A stretch of 64,000 bases of DNA from Thalassomonas actiniarum (GCF_000948975.2 NZ_CP059735.1:1488001-1552000), one strand, 5' to 3'; shown: positions 35,157 to 44,717, numbered from the stretch's first letter. Numbers and translations: made by a program. The notes: generated by a model from the letters alone, not told the origin.

Positions 35157-36110
35157 ATGAATAACAACAATAATCAAAATGAAATTAACATCGGCGTTGA
35201 TACTGGTAAAACACAACTCGATATTTACATACGCCCTTTAGACATCTATTTCACTGTTTCAAATGATGAGAAAGGTATCAATAAAGCCGTTAAAGAAATC
35301 AAAAAATACAATCCTACTCGCATCATCATTGAAGCAACGGGGCGACTGGAACAAGCATTTTGCATCGCCTGTGCGACAGAAAAATTACCTTTTGTTATCG
35401 CAAATCCAGCACACATTAAAAAATTTGCAGGAGCGATTGGTCGTCATGCTAAAACAGACAAACTCGATGCCCAACTTATAGCTCATTATGGTGAAGCAAT
35501 TAAGCCCAAATTGTCAGCATTAAAGCCGGAGACCATGCAATTAATGAGTGATTTACTTTCTAGGAGAAGACAGTTAATGACGATGCAAACTATGGAAAAA
35601 AATCGGCTTCAGATAATGCCAAAAAACATATCCAGCATCATCAAACCAATTTTAACAGCTATTAAAAACCAGCTCGATAAAATCGACCAAAAACTACTAA
35701 AACTGATGGATAGATGCGCTGAATATAAAGCTAAAAATGACATTATTCAAAGCATACCTGGCATAGGTAATGTGGTTGCATTTAACTTATTAAGCGACAT
35801 GCCTGAATTGGGATATTTAACGAATAAACAAGCTTCATCCCTCATTGGTGTTGCGCCATTTAATAGAGAAAGTGGTATTTACCAGGGACAAAGAAATATA
35901 CGCGGTGGTCGCCATAAAATCAGAACGGTTATGTACATGGCTATGATGTCCGCAATTCAGTGCAATCCTGTTTTTAAAGATACGTATCAGCGATTATTGG
36001 CCGCTGGAAAACCTAAAAAAACAGCAATAATTGCCTGCGTCAGAAAGATGATTGTTATCTTAAATTCGATGGTTAGAGATGGTGTCATGTGGGATCCTAA
36101 AATGAGTTAA
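35157..36110 (+). CDS. IS110-family transposase/recombinase
   Basis: This is a 317-residue protein with a DEDD-type RuvC-like domain (GVDTGKTQLD with Asp15, IIEATGRLE, KTDKLDAQL) and a C-terminal transposase_20 domain (IQSIPGIGNVVAFNLLSD ... ASSLIGVAPFNRESG). The length is normal and the frame intact, so the element may be active. Its AT-rich composition contrasts with the RND genes to the left. Confidence 0.92.
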   Translation: MNNNNNQNEINIGVDTGKTQLDIYIRPLDIYFTVSNDEKGINKAVKEIKKYNPTRIIIEATGRLEQAFCIACATEKLPFVIANPAHIKKFAGAIGRHAKTDKLDAQLIAHYGEAIKPKLSALKPETMQLMSDLLSRRRQLMTMQTMEKNRLQIMPKNISSIIKPILTAIKNQLDKIDQKLLKLMDRCAEYKAKNDIIQSIPGIGNVVAFNLLSDMPELGYLTNKQASSLIGVAPFNRESGIYQGQRNIRGGRHKIRTVMYMAMMSAIQCNPVFKDTYQRLLAAGKPKKTAIIACVRKMIVILNSMVRDGVMWDPKMS

Positions 36111-36136
36111 AAATTAGGAGTTGACACCATAGTCAC

Positions 36137-37246
36137 TTGTTAACTGGCTGTGGTGCGCAAATAACTCGTGTTGAAAACCCGGAGCGAGTGGGAAATGAGG
36201 GCAAACACCAAAACTTGTTTGACAGTCACTTTGCCGGTGAGGGACCACACCATATTAATGATGAGTTAGATTTGCTTAAACCGGAAGAAAAAAAACTACA
36301 TGAAGCATCATTTTTAGATCCGGTACCAGCACATCAATACGATAAAGCCCATGGCTATTCATACAATGACTTAGTACATCAAGAGATCAATATTGATGAG
36401 CATAAACGTGGCCAAATAACTTGGCTCGGCCATGCAAGCTTTTTGATCCAACAGATGAATCATGACGCTTTTGTAACTGACCCTGTATTTGATGAGTTTG
36501 ATGGTATGGCTGGCTGGTTAGGGCAGCAAGTGAGTTCTTCGTGGGTTCGTCTGGGAGAAGCGCCAATTAAAGCAGAGCAACTACCCTTTGTCTCAGGGGT
36601 GCTGATATCTCATGACCACTTTGATCACCTAAACAACAACACGTTAAATAATTTTAGTCAAAATACTCAATTGTATTTACCACTCGACAGCGGTAGTGAC
36701 GTTGATTACACAGTAGGGCCAGTTACAGAAATGGACTGGTATACCCAAAGCCAACACAACAATACAAAAGTCCATTTTTTACCTGCGAATCATACCTCGG
36801 CAAGAGGAATATTTGATAGCAAACAAAGTTTATGGGGCGGCTGGATGATAGACGACGGCAAATACAAAGTGTATTTTGCCGGGGACACAGGTTATAGCGA
36901 TGTATTTAAAGACATACGCAAAAAAGTAGGTGCTATGGATGTGTGTTTAATGCCTGTTGTTGCTTATCATGCTCGCATGCGAGCTGTGCACATGTCACCA
37001 GAAGATGCTATACAAGCCGCAAATGATTTAGGCTGTAAAGTTTTTGTGCCTTGGGGTTACGGCACCTGGACGTTAGGGTGTGAGCATGTTCACGAACCAT
37101 TAAGGCGATTAGACTTGGCCATTAGACAAGCACAGCCAAGCTTTGTTGTTAAAGCACTAAAAATGGGGGAGAGTTTAAACTATCATCAACTGCTGAGTTC
37201 TGCTCAACGATTGCAGTTAAGCTCTAAGGTGAACGAAACAGACTAG
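36137..37246 (+). pseudogene. MBL-fold (NAPE-PLD/UlaG-like) hydrolase, 5' end lost to IS110
   Basis: A 369-codon frame encodes a metallo-beta-lactamase-fold hydrolase: WLGHASFLIQ, the zinc motif SHDHFDHL, a FAGDTGYS turn and a C-terminal WGYGTW. The frame opens at TTG inside LLTGCG, a lipobox, so the charged and hydrophobic front of a lipoprotein signal peptide is missing. An in-frame stop lies a few codons upstream, right at the IS110 end. The catalytic domain itself is intact, so a cytoplasmic product may still be made. Confidence 0.7.
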
Positions 37247-37347
37247 CTTAATTTATACTTTGGTGAAAAATAGCCAAATTTAGTTAGCTCATTTTTGTGT
37301 TTATTTAAGCAAAATTTTGCTGCATTTTGTTTTATGTGATCTCGATA

Positions 37348-37539
37348 CTAGTCAGCAGGCGTTGTATTAGCTTGCCCTTGCAGCTGCCTTTGCAATTGAT
37401 AAAGTAGCAAGGCAGCGTGCAAGACATTATTGTGCTGATGGTCGATTCTGGCTTGCTTAAATGCCTGTTTAGCCGTGTTAATCGCCGTGTTATTGTTCAT
37501 CGCCAGCATTAATTTGGCTTCATCAACACACCACTTCAC
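37348..37539 (-). CDS. Small hypothetical helical protein
   Basis: This is a 63-residue protein from a GTG start with an AAGGA site 7 bp upstream. It is alpha-helical and alanine/glutamine-rich, with no recognised domain. It begins 4 bp after the stop of the HTH-membrane gene, so both are one operon. Confidence 0.55.
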   Translation of the reverse strand: MKWCVDEAKLMLAMNNNTAINTAKQAFKQARIDHQHNNVLHAALLLYQLQRQLQGQANTTPAD

Positions 37540-37543
37540 AGAG

Positions 37544-38347
37544 TTATCCTTTTATGTCACAGGTCCTTAATTTGATACTTAAAGGCCTGAACACCCCTTC
37601 ACTTAGCACTGCCGCATAAAATAAAACGATTAAATTAACAGCTGATGCTCTTTGAAACACAAAATTCTCATAGGTATCAACATTACCAAGTATGGCAATA
37701 GTTCCAATAATCAAGCCAATGAATGCACCGCCATACAGAAATTTAACCTGGCTGCTATAAAGCTGTTCCAGGTATTGAGCTTGAGAGCCGCCAACCATTT
37801 CTTCAGTAAACAAATATTTAAGCCCGGCTAGCGACTTAAACATTCCATGTGTACCAAAAGTTACGATAGTGGCGGCGTATAAAAATAGAATTAAAAATAA
37901 ACCTGAGGCTACGTCTATGTAGAGCTTTGCGCTGGCTCCCAAAATAATTAACATGGCAATTGCGCCAGAAATAACTAACAAAGCGACTATATTTTTCATG
38001 ATCATTTTCCTCGTCCAGTTAACTTCAATTTCATCAGAAGTTGCTTTCAAGGCTTGAGGAGATAAATTAAAAACAGAAGCAATAGCCAGGGTTGATTCGG
38101 CAGATGCTTTACCATCAGCTTCGATTCGTTGAATCGTTCTTACTGACAAGCCCGAGGCTTTAGCTAACACCTCTTGTGACCAGCCCTTTTCCTGACGTAA
38201 TGTTTTTAACTTATTCGTTGAAAGAAACAAATTTATTTCCTCTGGGGTTTTGAAAACAACGAGGAAAATTATGCTCCTGTGCATTGTTTTATCTAGTTTT
38301 TTACCACGACATATTAACGACAGAAAACGACATTTATTAAAAATCAA
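37544..38347 (-). CDS. XRE-type HTH protein with C-terminal membrane domain
   Basis: A frame of 267 codons has an XRE helix-turn-helix (LKTLRQEKGWSQEVLAKASGLSVRTIQRIE) followed by four to five membrane helices. The true start may be internal (for example the ATG at 38284), because the HTH begins only near residue 45. HTH-membrane fusions often sense envelope signals. It lies just beyond the array tail and has no attC at its own 3' end, so I do not count it as a cassette. Confidence 0.7.
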   Translation of the reverse strand: MIFNKCRFLSLICRGKKLDKTMHRSIIFLVVFKTPEEINLFLSTNKLKTLRQEKGWSQEVLAKASGLSVRTIQRIEADGKASAESTLAIASVFNLSPQALKATSDEIEVNWTRKMIMKNIVALLVISGAIAMLIILGASAKLYIDVASGLFLILFLYAATIVTFGTHGMFKSLAGLKYLFTEEMVGGSQAQYLEQLYSSQVKFLYGGAFIGLIIGTIAILGNVDTYENFVFQRASAVNLIVLFYAAVLSEGVFRPLSIKLRTCDIKG

Positions 38348-38399
38348 TGACTTAAGATCTAGGTGACTATGATTTTTATTTTCAATTGATTATGGTCGA

Positions 38400-38466
38400 T
38401 ATAACGTCGCCATCATTTTCTGCCGTAAGCACAGCGTAAGGCGGTCAAATTGATGGTCTCGTTAGA
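38400..38466 (-). repeat. attC site 1 (GNAT cassette)
   Basis: ATAACG...CGTTAG cores flank arms CCATCATTT and AAATTGATGG with a central loop. Confidence 0.8.
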
Positions 38467-38468
38467 AG

Positions 38469-38945
38469 TTACTTTGCGAACCATTTATCAACCGAAATAT
38501 AATAGGTTGTAAAACATCGACCTAATAGTTCCGTTTTATGAACTTTGGTGGACATTTTGTTTAAAGCCTTATATTCAGGCCTACTATCGAGTAAGTGAAA
38601 TAGTATCTCTTTATGGCCTAGCTCTTTGGCCCAAAGCATTAATGTTTTAAATATTGAGATACCAACCCCCCAGAATTTCTGAGATATAACAACTGCCAGC
38701 TCAAAACCGTTATCGTCTGGCAGAATCCCGCACCAGCCAGCTAATGCTCCATCGATGTAAATTGCTCGAATACGGCAACCATCCAGATGTTCTGTTTTAA
38801 GCTTCTCATTTATCCATTCTCTAATGCTGATAGAGGTAAAATTTTCATGGTCAATTAGGTGCTTTCTCACCCCTTGCTCATTAACTACCGGAAGGAATTC
38901 CTCTGGATTTACTTGATTGAAACTTACAAAATCAACTTTGGTCAT
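38469..38945 (-). CDS. GNAT-family N-acetyltransferase (cassette gene)
   Basis: This is a 158-residue protein with a GNAT-like pattern: IYIDGALAGWCGILPDDNGFELAVVIS for strands 3-4 and GVGISIFKTLMLWA in place of the acetyl-CoA pyrophosphate loop. The canonical Q/RxxGxG/A is only partly kept. It is the last cassette of the array. The acceptor substrate is unknown. Confidence 0.65.
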   Translation of the reverse strand: MTKVDFVSFNQVNPEEFLPVVNEQGVRKHLIDHENFTSISIREWINEKLKTEHLDGCRIRAIYIDGALAGWCGILPDDNGFELAVVISQKFWGVGISIFKTLMLWAKELGHKEILFHLLDSRPEYKALNKMSTKVHKTELLGRCFTTYYISVDKWFAK

Positions 38946-38956
38946 ATTTAAATGTT

Positions 38957-38988
38957 TCTAACGCGTCCGCTGGTTTTGTTTGTTAGAG
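38957..38988 (-). repeat. attC site 2, truncated
   Basis: TCTAACGC is joined directly to GTCCGCTGGTTTTGTTTGTTAG, which equals the ends of attC 12 and 15 without their central hairpin. Confidence 0.55.
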
Positions 38989-39031
38989 TAACCTACAGTT
39001 TTCTTCACCTTTTTTCAATGCATCCAATATC

Positions 39032-39397
39032 TTACTGGCGTTCAAATGTAAATGTTCGATCAGGTAGGGTCGTTAGTTTTTTTCCATTTTTTTCTAGTTT
39101 GATAAAGCTATCTGGGCATCTTACATTTACAATGTTCTTATTTACTGACCAACTCCCATTACATTTGATATTGCCACTAAAAATTCGGGCAGTTCCGTCT
39201 AAATTTAGATCAAATGCAGACGCACTTTCGCGCAAAAATTTTTGCATTGCTTTTTCCATCTTCTCTGGAGGAATCCTCCCTTCTGCAAATGACATATCTG
39301 CCGAGGAGGCTTTCCAAACGCCGACCAAATCACCTTCATTACTGCAACTGGCAAGTAGAACCGTAACTAAAATAGTTATTACTATGGGAAGTTTCAT
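39032..39397 (-). CDS. Small lipoprotein (cassette gene)
   Basis: This is a 121-residue protein with a lipoprotein signal (VLLASC) and a small beta-rich body (GVWKAS, GTARIFSGNIKCNGSWSVNKN) reminiscent of lipocalin-like domains. No function is known. It is followed by the truncated attC. Confidence 0.6.
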   Translation of the reverse strand: MKLPIVITILVTVLLASCSNEGDLVGVWKASSADMSFAEGRIPPEKMEKAMQKFLRESASAFDLNLDGTARIFSGNIKCNGSWSVNKNIVNVRCPDSFIKLEKNGKKLTTLPDRTFTFERQ

Positions 39398-39476
39398 TAG
39401 CCTTTGCTCCTATAAATTCGTGGGTTTAAATTTATATCAAGCTTGAGTATAACTTTACTTTTTGAGATCACGGAGC

Positions 39477-39546
39477 TCTAACGCTTGGCACGATAGAAAA
39501 TTTGGAACGCAGCGACTAATTTTTCTGGTGATGCCACTTGTTATGA
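39477..39546 (-). repeat. attC site 3
   Basis: TCTAAC and GTTATGA boxes flank TTGGCA/TGCCAC and AGAAAATT/AATTTTTCT arms. Confidence 0.85.
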
Positions 39547-40050
39547 ATTCCATCTCGGAGAATTCGAAATTAAAGAATTTTCGAGATTTGCAATACACTT
39601 TATTAACTCGTTGAACTTTATGTGGTGAACTTTAGCTGTAGCCTGAAAAGCTACCCTTTCGCCTTGGCTTTCTGCATCAAGCTTATCTAGCTGTAACGAA
39701 TACTCAAGCTGGACATCAATAAATATACGATACATTTCATTTCTGCTAGAGTCGCAGCTAGGGAAATAGATATTGGTATACATGCGCAATTCTGAGTTCA
39801 AGCTATCCACTTGCATACTCATATCTAGGATGGCAGAAGCAACTCCCTCTTCATGAAGAATGTAGTCATTAATTTTCTCAAACTGTCTCTGACAGATAGC
39901 TCTTAATTTCAACAAGAGCTTTATCGACTCTTCAGATTTAACCATCAATAGCTCAGATCTCCGATGTCTTTCTTTAAGAAACTGAGAAATTGCAACACCT
40001 GCTAAGGATGCTGAAAAACCGATTAAAGCAACAATTAGAGCCGTATTCAT
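39541..40050 (-). CDS. Membrane-anchored helical protein (cassette gene)
   Basis: This is a 169-residue protein: one N-terminal helix (ALIVALIGFSASLAGVAISQFL) then a long charged helical region. It is unrecognised. Its stop lies inside attC 3. Confidence 0.55.
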   Translation of the reverse strand: MNTALIVALIGFSASLAGVAISQFLKERHRRSELLMVKSEESIKLLLKLRAICQRQFEKINDYILHEEGVASAILDMSMQVDSLNSELRMYTNIYFPSCDSSRNEMYRIFIDVQLEYSLQLDKLDAESQGERVAFQATAKVHHIKFNELIKCIANLENSLISNSPRWNS

Positions 40051-40084
40051 TATGACTACCCCTTAGTGGTAACACTGAAAAGAT

Positions 40085-40135
40085 TCATAACGCTTGAAGC
40101 AACGATGAGTTTACGAATCCGCTGGCTTGTTATAT
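40085..40135 (-). repeat. attC site 4
   Basis: ATAACGC...GCTTGTTATA cores surround a short imperfect stem. Confidence 0.65.
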
Positions 40136-40139
40136 TCAA

Positions 40140-40556
40140 TTACTCCTGCTTGTCACCCATTGCTATGTGCAAAGCGTAATCAAAGTTCTTAAATTTTTCA
40201 TTTTTATAAAGGTAAACATTTTTACTTGAATTCCACTGAATATTATACTTTTCCATTAACTCTTCTTGGGAATCATCTTCAACTGTCGTTTCAATTAATT
40301 CTGAATTGCAATATCGACATTTCTTTGCTTCGAACCTCACTAGCTCAGCACAAAATGGACACTTCTTCATTTCACCTGAATTTAAAGCTATTTGATCAGT
40401 TTTACTCTTTATTGGAGAAACTATTAATGCAATGATAAAACCAATTAACGGTGTTAATAAAACCGCCAATAGCAAATACCCTAGCCCTGAATGCCCTTTA
40501 CTTCTGGCATAGACTCCTACTAATACTGCTAACACAAGCCAATAAATAATTAGCAC
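40140..40556 (-). CDS. Membrane protein with zinc ribbon (cassette gene)
   Basis: This 138-residue protein starts at GTG 40556, decided by AAGGAG six bases upstream; a TTG further out lies in the IS end and is rejected. Two helices (VLIIYWLVLAVLVGVYA and LGYLLLAVLLTPLIGFIIALI) precede a zinc-ribbon CPFC...CRYC. The IS3 element is inserted 23 bp upstream of the start, likely cutting it off from upstream cassette promoters. Confidence 0.6.
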   Translation of the reverse strand: MLIIYWLVLAVLVGVYARSKGHSGLGYLLLAVLLTPLIGFIIALIVSPIKSKTDQIALNSGEMKKCPFCAELVRFEAKKCRYCNSELIETTVEDDSQEELMEKYNIQWNSSKNVYLYKNEKFKNFDYALHIAMGDKQE

Positions 40557-40578
40557 TCTTAACTCCTTGAGAATTGGT

Positions 40579-41737
40579 GTTACCCACAAAAAGTAGACAC
40601 GGTTTATGCGCGAATGCGCTCGAATTCAGCCGGACTCACATAGCCCAGTGCTGAATGCCTACGTAAGCGGTTATAAAATACTTCAATTTATTCGAATATA
40701 CCTGATTTCGCCTCCTCAATCGAGCGGTATTGCTCAGCGTAAATTAGCTCTACTTTCAATCGACTATAAAAAGATTCCATCACCGCATTGTCCCAACAAT
40801 TCCCCCGCCGACTCATACTGACAAGACCACCCTGGCTTTTGATTAAATCCTGATATTTTACGGCCCTGTATTGTGCACACCACGATCTGAGTGAACAATC
40901 AACCCTGGGCCTATATCGCGCCTGTTTAAGGCCATTTTCAAGGCATCTGTATTGAGTTGTTCGGTCATGCTGACATCCAGCGAACAACCAACCAACAATA
41001 CAACATAAGAATAAATCCATTACCGTCGCCAAATAAAGCCACTGATCTTTCACCCAGATATAAGTGATGTCCGTTACCCATTTTTGATTAGGTTTCTCGA
41101 CATTGAACAGACGATTCAAAAGGTTATCTGCCACATTGAACATGACCGGACTGTGACGACTGTATTTAAATGCTTTACCATTACGTGCCCGTAATCCTTC
41201 AATATTCATCAGGTCAGCAACGTAATTTTTCGAACACTTTAGGCCCAATGCCCTTAGTTCCTGGGTGATACGTGGCGCACCATAACGTGCTTTAAAGGTG
41301 GCATACACATCGATGATATTCGCTGTGACTTCCTGGTGTTTACTCTTCCAGCGGCTCTCTGAGCAGCTTAGCCAGCGATAAAAACCAGAGCCTGATACCT
41401 GCAAGGCCCGACACATCAGTACAACTGTAAAATACGGCCAGAACTCAGCAATTAAGGCGTACTTCCTCACTTCCTTTTTAGAATAATCAACACCGTTAAG
41501 GGAATTAAACTGTTTATCAGAGAGGCGGTTAAACTGACAGCGCCAGTTATAGATTTGCTGAGCACTGACCCCGAGTTCCTTACCGACAGAAGCGGCAGAA
41601 TTGCCTGGTTGTTCAGACCGTAAAACGGCTTCTTTGCGGAATTCTTCAGTATAAGCTTGGGTTTGTTTCTTAGTCATGGTGCACCTCAATGTCAGATAGA
41701 ATCTAACTATAGAAGGTGTCCACTGATTGTGGGTAAC
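40579..41737 (-). mobile_element. IS3-family element, degenerate
   Basis: Terminal inverted repeats GTTACCCACAA and TTGTGGGTAAC bound a 1159-bp element. No convincing target duplication is visible. It lies in the gap between attC 5 and the zinc-ribbon cassette gene. Confidence 0.8.
40604..41677 (-). pseudogene. IS3-family transposase pseudogene
   Basis: Starting at ATG 41677, an OrfA HTH (EEFRKEAVLRSEQPGNSAAS) runs straight into an OrfB-like integrase domain; the usual leucine-zipper end of OrfA is missing. The second catalytic block is scrambled: HSDRG appears only in a shifted frame, bracketed by compensating indels near 40865-40910. A TAC-to-TAA change at 40688-40690 removes the last 28 codons (VFYNRLRRHSALGY). 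These lesions should inactivate it. Confidence 0.75.
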
Positions 41738-41742
41738 TCTGG

Positions 41743-41819
41743 CATATAACGCCCGGCTCATCGGCGAGCGAAGCGAGTCCGGTGGAGGCCGCAGGCCGGA
41801 ACGAAATGCAGCCGCTTGT
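41743..41819 (-). repeat. attC site 5, left part (split by intron)
   Basis: The long 5' part from ATAACGCCCGGC to GCAGCCGCTTGT is interrupted by the group II intron. Joining it to TAGGTC at 43742 rebuilds a GTTAGGT core box. Confidence 0.75.
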
Positions 41820-43741
41820 GTACGCCCAGCATGGGCATGAACTAATGAGGTGAAAGTCCTCTGTAGGAAGATCACCGTTTATTTAACTTATTGTTATTAA
41901 ACGCTAACTACTAGCGAATGGCAAGGGCTTATCCGCGAGGATCGGTCTGGAGGAAGCCGCTAGCAAAACTGCGAGTTGATGAACAAGAACATCATATGAG
42001 GCGTAGGCTGAAGGCGAGTTGGCACAAGACGACGAAGCCATGTGATCTAACGGCCACCGTAAATGATGCAACAGTGCAGTGAAAGTTTATGTTCTTATCT
42101 GGGGAGATCTGCTTAACAAGCGATCGGTAATTAACCAGTAAGGCGCTGGTATAAAAGTGCCTTGGCTCTTTGAATTCATCATCCAAAGAGAGCGAATATG
42201 ATGAAAACCGACAGCGCCGTCAGGGGTAACCCTGTTCGGTGATTAAGCAGAAGTCAGCAGACGGCATAGTAGCCAAATGCCCAGCGTAATGGCTGGGACA
42301 TGGTGAAGGCCTGAACATTTAGTATAAAGGAGGAGTCTTGTCATACCTGAAAACACATGCGCCGACCGGTGTTGATGTGGGTCAGCGTCATGGGATGAAA
42401 CCAGCCTTTGGTGATAATCTACTTGAACGTGTTCTACAGCCAGCTAATTTACAGCAGGCCTGGCAACGTGTTCGAGCCAATAAGGGGGCCGCTGGTGTCG
42501 ATGGCATGACCATTGAGGAATTTCCTGTTTGGGCAAAATCAGGCAAATGGGAGCTCATTGCCCGTGAATTAAAGGTCGGGGGCTATCAGCCCTCACCGGT
42601 CAAACGTGTTGAAATAGATAAACCCGATGGCGGAAAACGCCAACTGGGTATTCCAACCGTTATCGACCGCATAATTCAACAAGCCATTGCCCAAATGCTA
42701 ACGCCCATCTTCGATCCACAGTTCTCGAATAATAGCTTCGGGTTCCGGCCTTATCGAAATGGGCAACAAGCGGTTAAACAGGTGCAGAGCATCATTAAAA
42801 CGGGCCGCCGTATTACGGTTGATGTTGACCTGTCCAGGTTCTTTGATCGTGTTAACCATGACCGATTAATGACGCTCCTGGGCTAGCGTGTCAGAGATAA
42901 GGCGTTGCTCAAATTGATCAAAGGTTACTTGCGAGCTGGGGTTATCGATAACCAGCTTTACAGTGAAAGCCTGGAAGGTGTGCCACAAGGAGGACCACTA
43001 TCCCCCTTATTGGCAAACATCATGCTCGATCCTTTGGATAAAGAGCTTGAGAAACGAGGACATCCATTTGCCCGGTATGCTGATGATTTTACTATTTTGG
43101 TAAAGAGTCAACGAGCCGGTGAACGGGTACTTCGCAGTATCAGTCAGTTCCTTGAAAAACGCCTGAAACTGGCGGTGAATACCACCAAAAGCCAAGTCGT
43201 TAAGGCCAGCCAATGTAAATTCCTGGGATTCATCTTCCAGCGTGGCCACATTCAATGGCACCCGAAAACGCTGCATACCTTTAAGCAACGAGTCCGGAAA
43301 TTAACGAACCGCAACTGGGGCGTATCGATGCGCTACCACCTATTCAAGATCAGTCAATATCTGCGCGGCTGGAAAAACTATTTTGGTATCGCCAACGCCT
43401 ACCAGCGTTGTGTCGATTTAGATCACTGGATCAGACGCAGGGTCAGGATGGCCTATTGGCGACAATGGCGAAAGCCGAGAACCAAAGTAAGAAACTTGAT
43501 GAAACTGGGTGTGCAGGTACAAGCTGCGGTTGCGTGTGGCATTACCAGCAAAGGGCCATGGCGCAGTGCGAAAACTCCGGGGATTAACCAAGCGCTCTCG
43601 TTAGCGTATTTGAAATCTGAGGGGCTTTACTCATTGCGCGATGGATGGATTGCACTTCACTATTCTAAATGAAATGCCCTGTGCGGACCCGCATGCAGGG
43701 TGTTGTGGGGAGGGCTGGCTAGATACCAGCCCTTACCCGAT
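41820..43741 (+). mobile_element. Group II intron (IIC-attC type) inserted in an attC
   Basis: The ~1.92-kb intron starts GTACGCCCAGCATGGGC (boundary +/-2 nt) and ends in domain V (CCCTGTGCGG / CATGCAGGG) and domain VI (AGGGCTGG / CCAGCCCT), finishing CCCGAT. It encodes one RT-maturase frame. Location inside the GTTRRRY box and orientation opposite to cassette genes are diagnostic of IIC-attC introns. Confidence 0.8.
42338..43672 (+). pseudogene. Group II intron reverse transcriptase/maturase with internal amber codon
   Basis: A TTG start follows AAAGGAGGAG. The frame covers 445 codons: RT blocks GVDGMTIEEF, LGIPTVIDRIIQQA, FRPYRNGQQA, VDLSRFFDRVNHD, EGVPQGGPLSPLLANI and RYADDFTIL (catalytic), then maturase domain X (FLGFIF...YLRGWKNYFG). 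An in-frame TAG at 42884-42886 (probably from CAG) sits just before the LPQGGPLSP-type block. The two halves lie in the same frame, so only this one mutation breaks the gene unless suppressed. No endonuclease domain is present, typical of IIC. Confidence 0.85.
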
Positions 43742-43750
43742 TAGGTCTAA
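43742..43750 (-). repeat. attC site 5, right part
   Basis: TAGGTCTAA completes the core box split by the intron. Confidence 0.6.
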
Positions 43751-43760
43751 GCTAATTCAA

Positions 43761-44717
43761 TTAAATTACACCTGAATCTTTTACTCTAAGGATGTCTTTT
43801 TTACTCGGTTTATTTTTTCCTGCATCCAAAAAGGTCTTCTCTAATTTATTTACTGTTGAATCTACAAATTTATCAAGGTTATCATTTTTATATCTGTCTT
43901 CAACATTTGGATACCACAATATTGTAGCGGCCATAACTCTATATTCTATGTTATTCAAATAACTAGGATCTGTTTTTGAAAACGTCCCACAAATATGTTC
44001 AATAAGCCTACGCGCATAAAAAATAAGGTATGGTAAACGGCTATACAAAAAGTGCCACTGTGTTTGCTTTGACTCAGATCCAGAAAAAATCTGATTAATA
44101 TTCATATTTTCTGTTTTTATTTTTTTGTGCTCAGTAAATAAATGCATAGATTTATTACATATCCCATCAAAGCCATCTTCAGACTTTTGATACCTAAGTT
44201 GCGCCAAGTAATCTGCATTAAATCGTTCTTCTTCACCTAAGACTTTTAGTACAGATTGAATTCGTTTTGTATGCCCCTCTATTCCCCCATAATTTTTAGC
44301 TCTTAAAGCTAATGGGTTTTCAGTCAGCTTGTTAGAAAAATCATTTATATCGATAGCCATTATTTCGAGCAAAAGAAGATTTTCTTGTATTGGCTTTCGT
44401 AAAAGAGCGTAAGCTACAGTCAACTTTTCTTTTCTAGAACAAGACAATGATTCATAAATAAAATGTAAAAAGTCAGATAAAAGAGCCTGAAATACTGTAC
44501 GCCTGAGCGTTTCTACATATTCTAACTTACGTCCTGTGAGCTCAAACCACTCAAAGATATCATTTGATTGTTCAAGTAGTTTTTTATCTTCTTCGGACAA
44601 AAAATTAATTTGTTGATGAAATATTTTATTTTTCTCTCCTGAACGAAGAAGTTCAACGAGTATGTCGTGATTTAAAAAGCATAAATCATGAGCTTGTTCT
44701 AGGTAAGACGGAAACAT
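43761..44717 (-). CDS. Hypothetical 318-residue helical protein (cassette gene)
   Basis: The ATG at 44717 follows GAGAGGTTCA and lies inside the cassette; a longer upstream frame would start in attC 6. The protein is mostly alpha-helical and charged, without signal peptide or membrane segment. RRLIEHICGTF and RAKNYGGIEGH are salient but not assigned. This is the largest cassette gene here. Confidence 0.6.
   Translation of the reverse strand: MFPSYLEQAHDLCFLNHDILVELLRSGEKNKIFHQQINFLSEEDKKLLEQSNDIFEWFELTGRKLEYVETLRRTVFQALLSDFLHFIYESLSCSRKEKLTVAYALLRKPIQENLLLLEIMAIDINDFSNKLTENPLALRAKNYGGIEGHTKRIQSVLKVLGEEERFNADYLAQLRYQKSEDGFDGICNKSMHLFTEHKKIKTENMNINQIFSGSESKQTQWHFLYSRLPYLIFYARRLIEHICGTFSKTDPSYLNNIEYRVMAATILWYPNVEDRYKNDNLDKFVDSTVNKLEKTFLDAGKNKPSKKDILRVKDSGVI

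Larger units (their letters stand above)
34985..36120 (+). mobile_element. IS110-family insertion sequence
   Basis: It comprises an upstream structured non-coding segment and an intact DEDD transposase. Boundaries are approximate because IS110 elements usually lack terminal inverted repeats. Only ~25 bp separate the transposase stop from the downstream gene remnant, so the long non-coding segment is at the 5' side, as in the IS110 (not IS1111) group. Confidence 0.7.

Noticed and set aside
34890-36160. attC split by IS110 (ACTTAACG near 34894 and CACTTGTTAAC near 36137)
   Set aside because: The right-hand part is better explained as the lipobox codons of the MBL gene, the GTT box fits poorly (GTTAACT), and the neighbouring gene is on the opposite strand from the cassettes.
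40688-41875. The full 395-codon frame as one transposase
   Set aside because: The first 66 codons lie outside the inverted repeat, and the remainder has a deletion, shifted catalytic block and an early stop.
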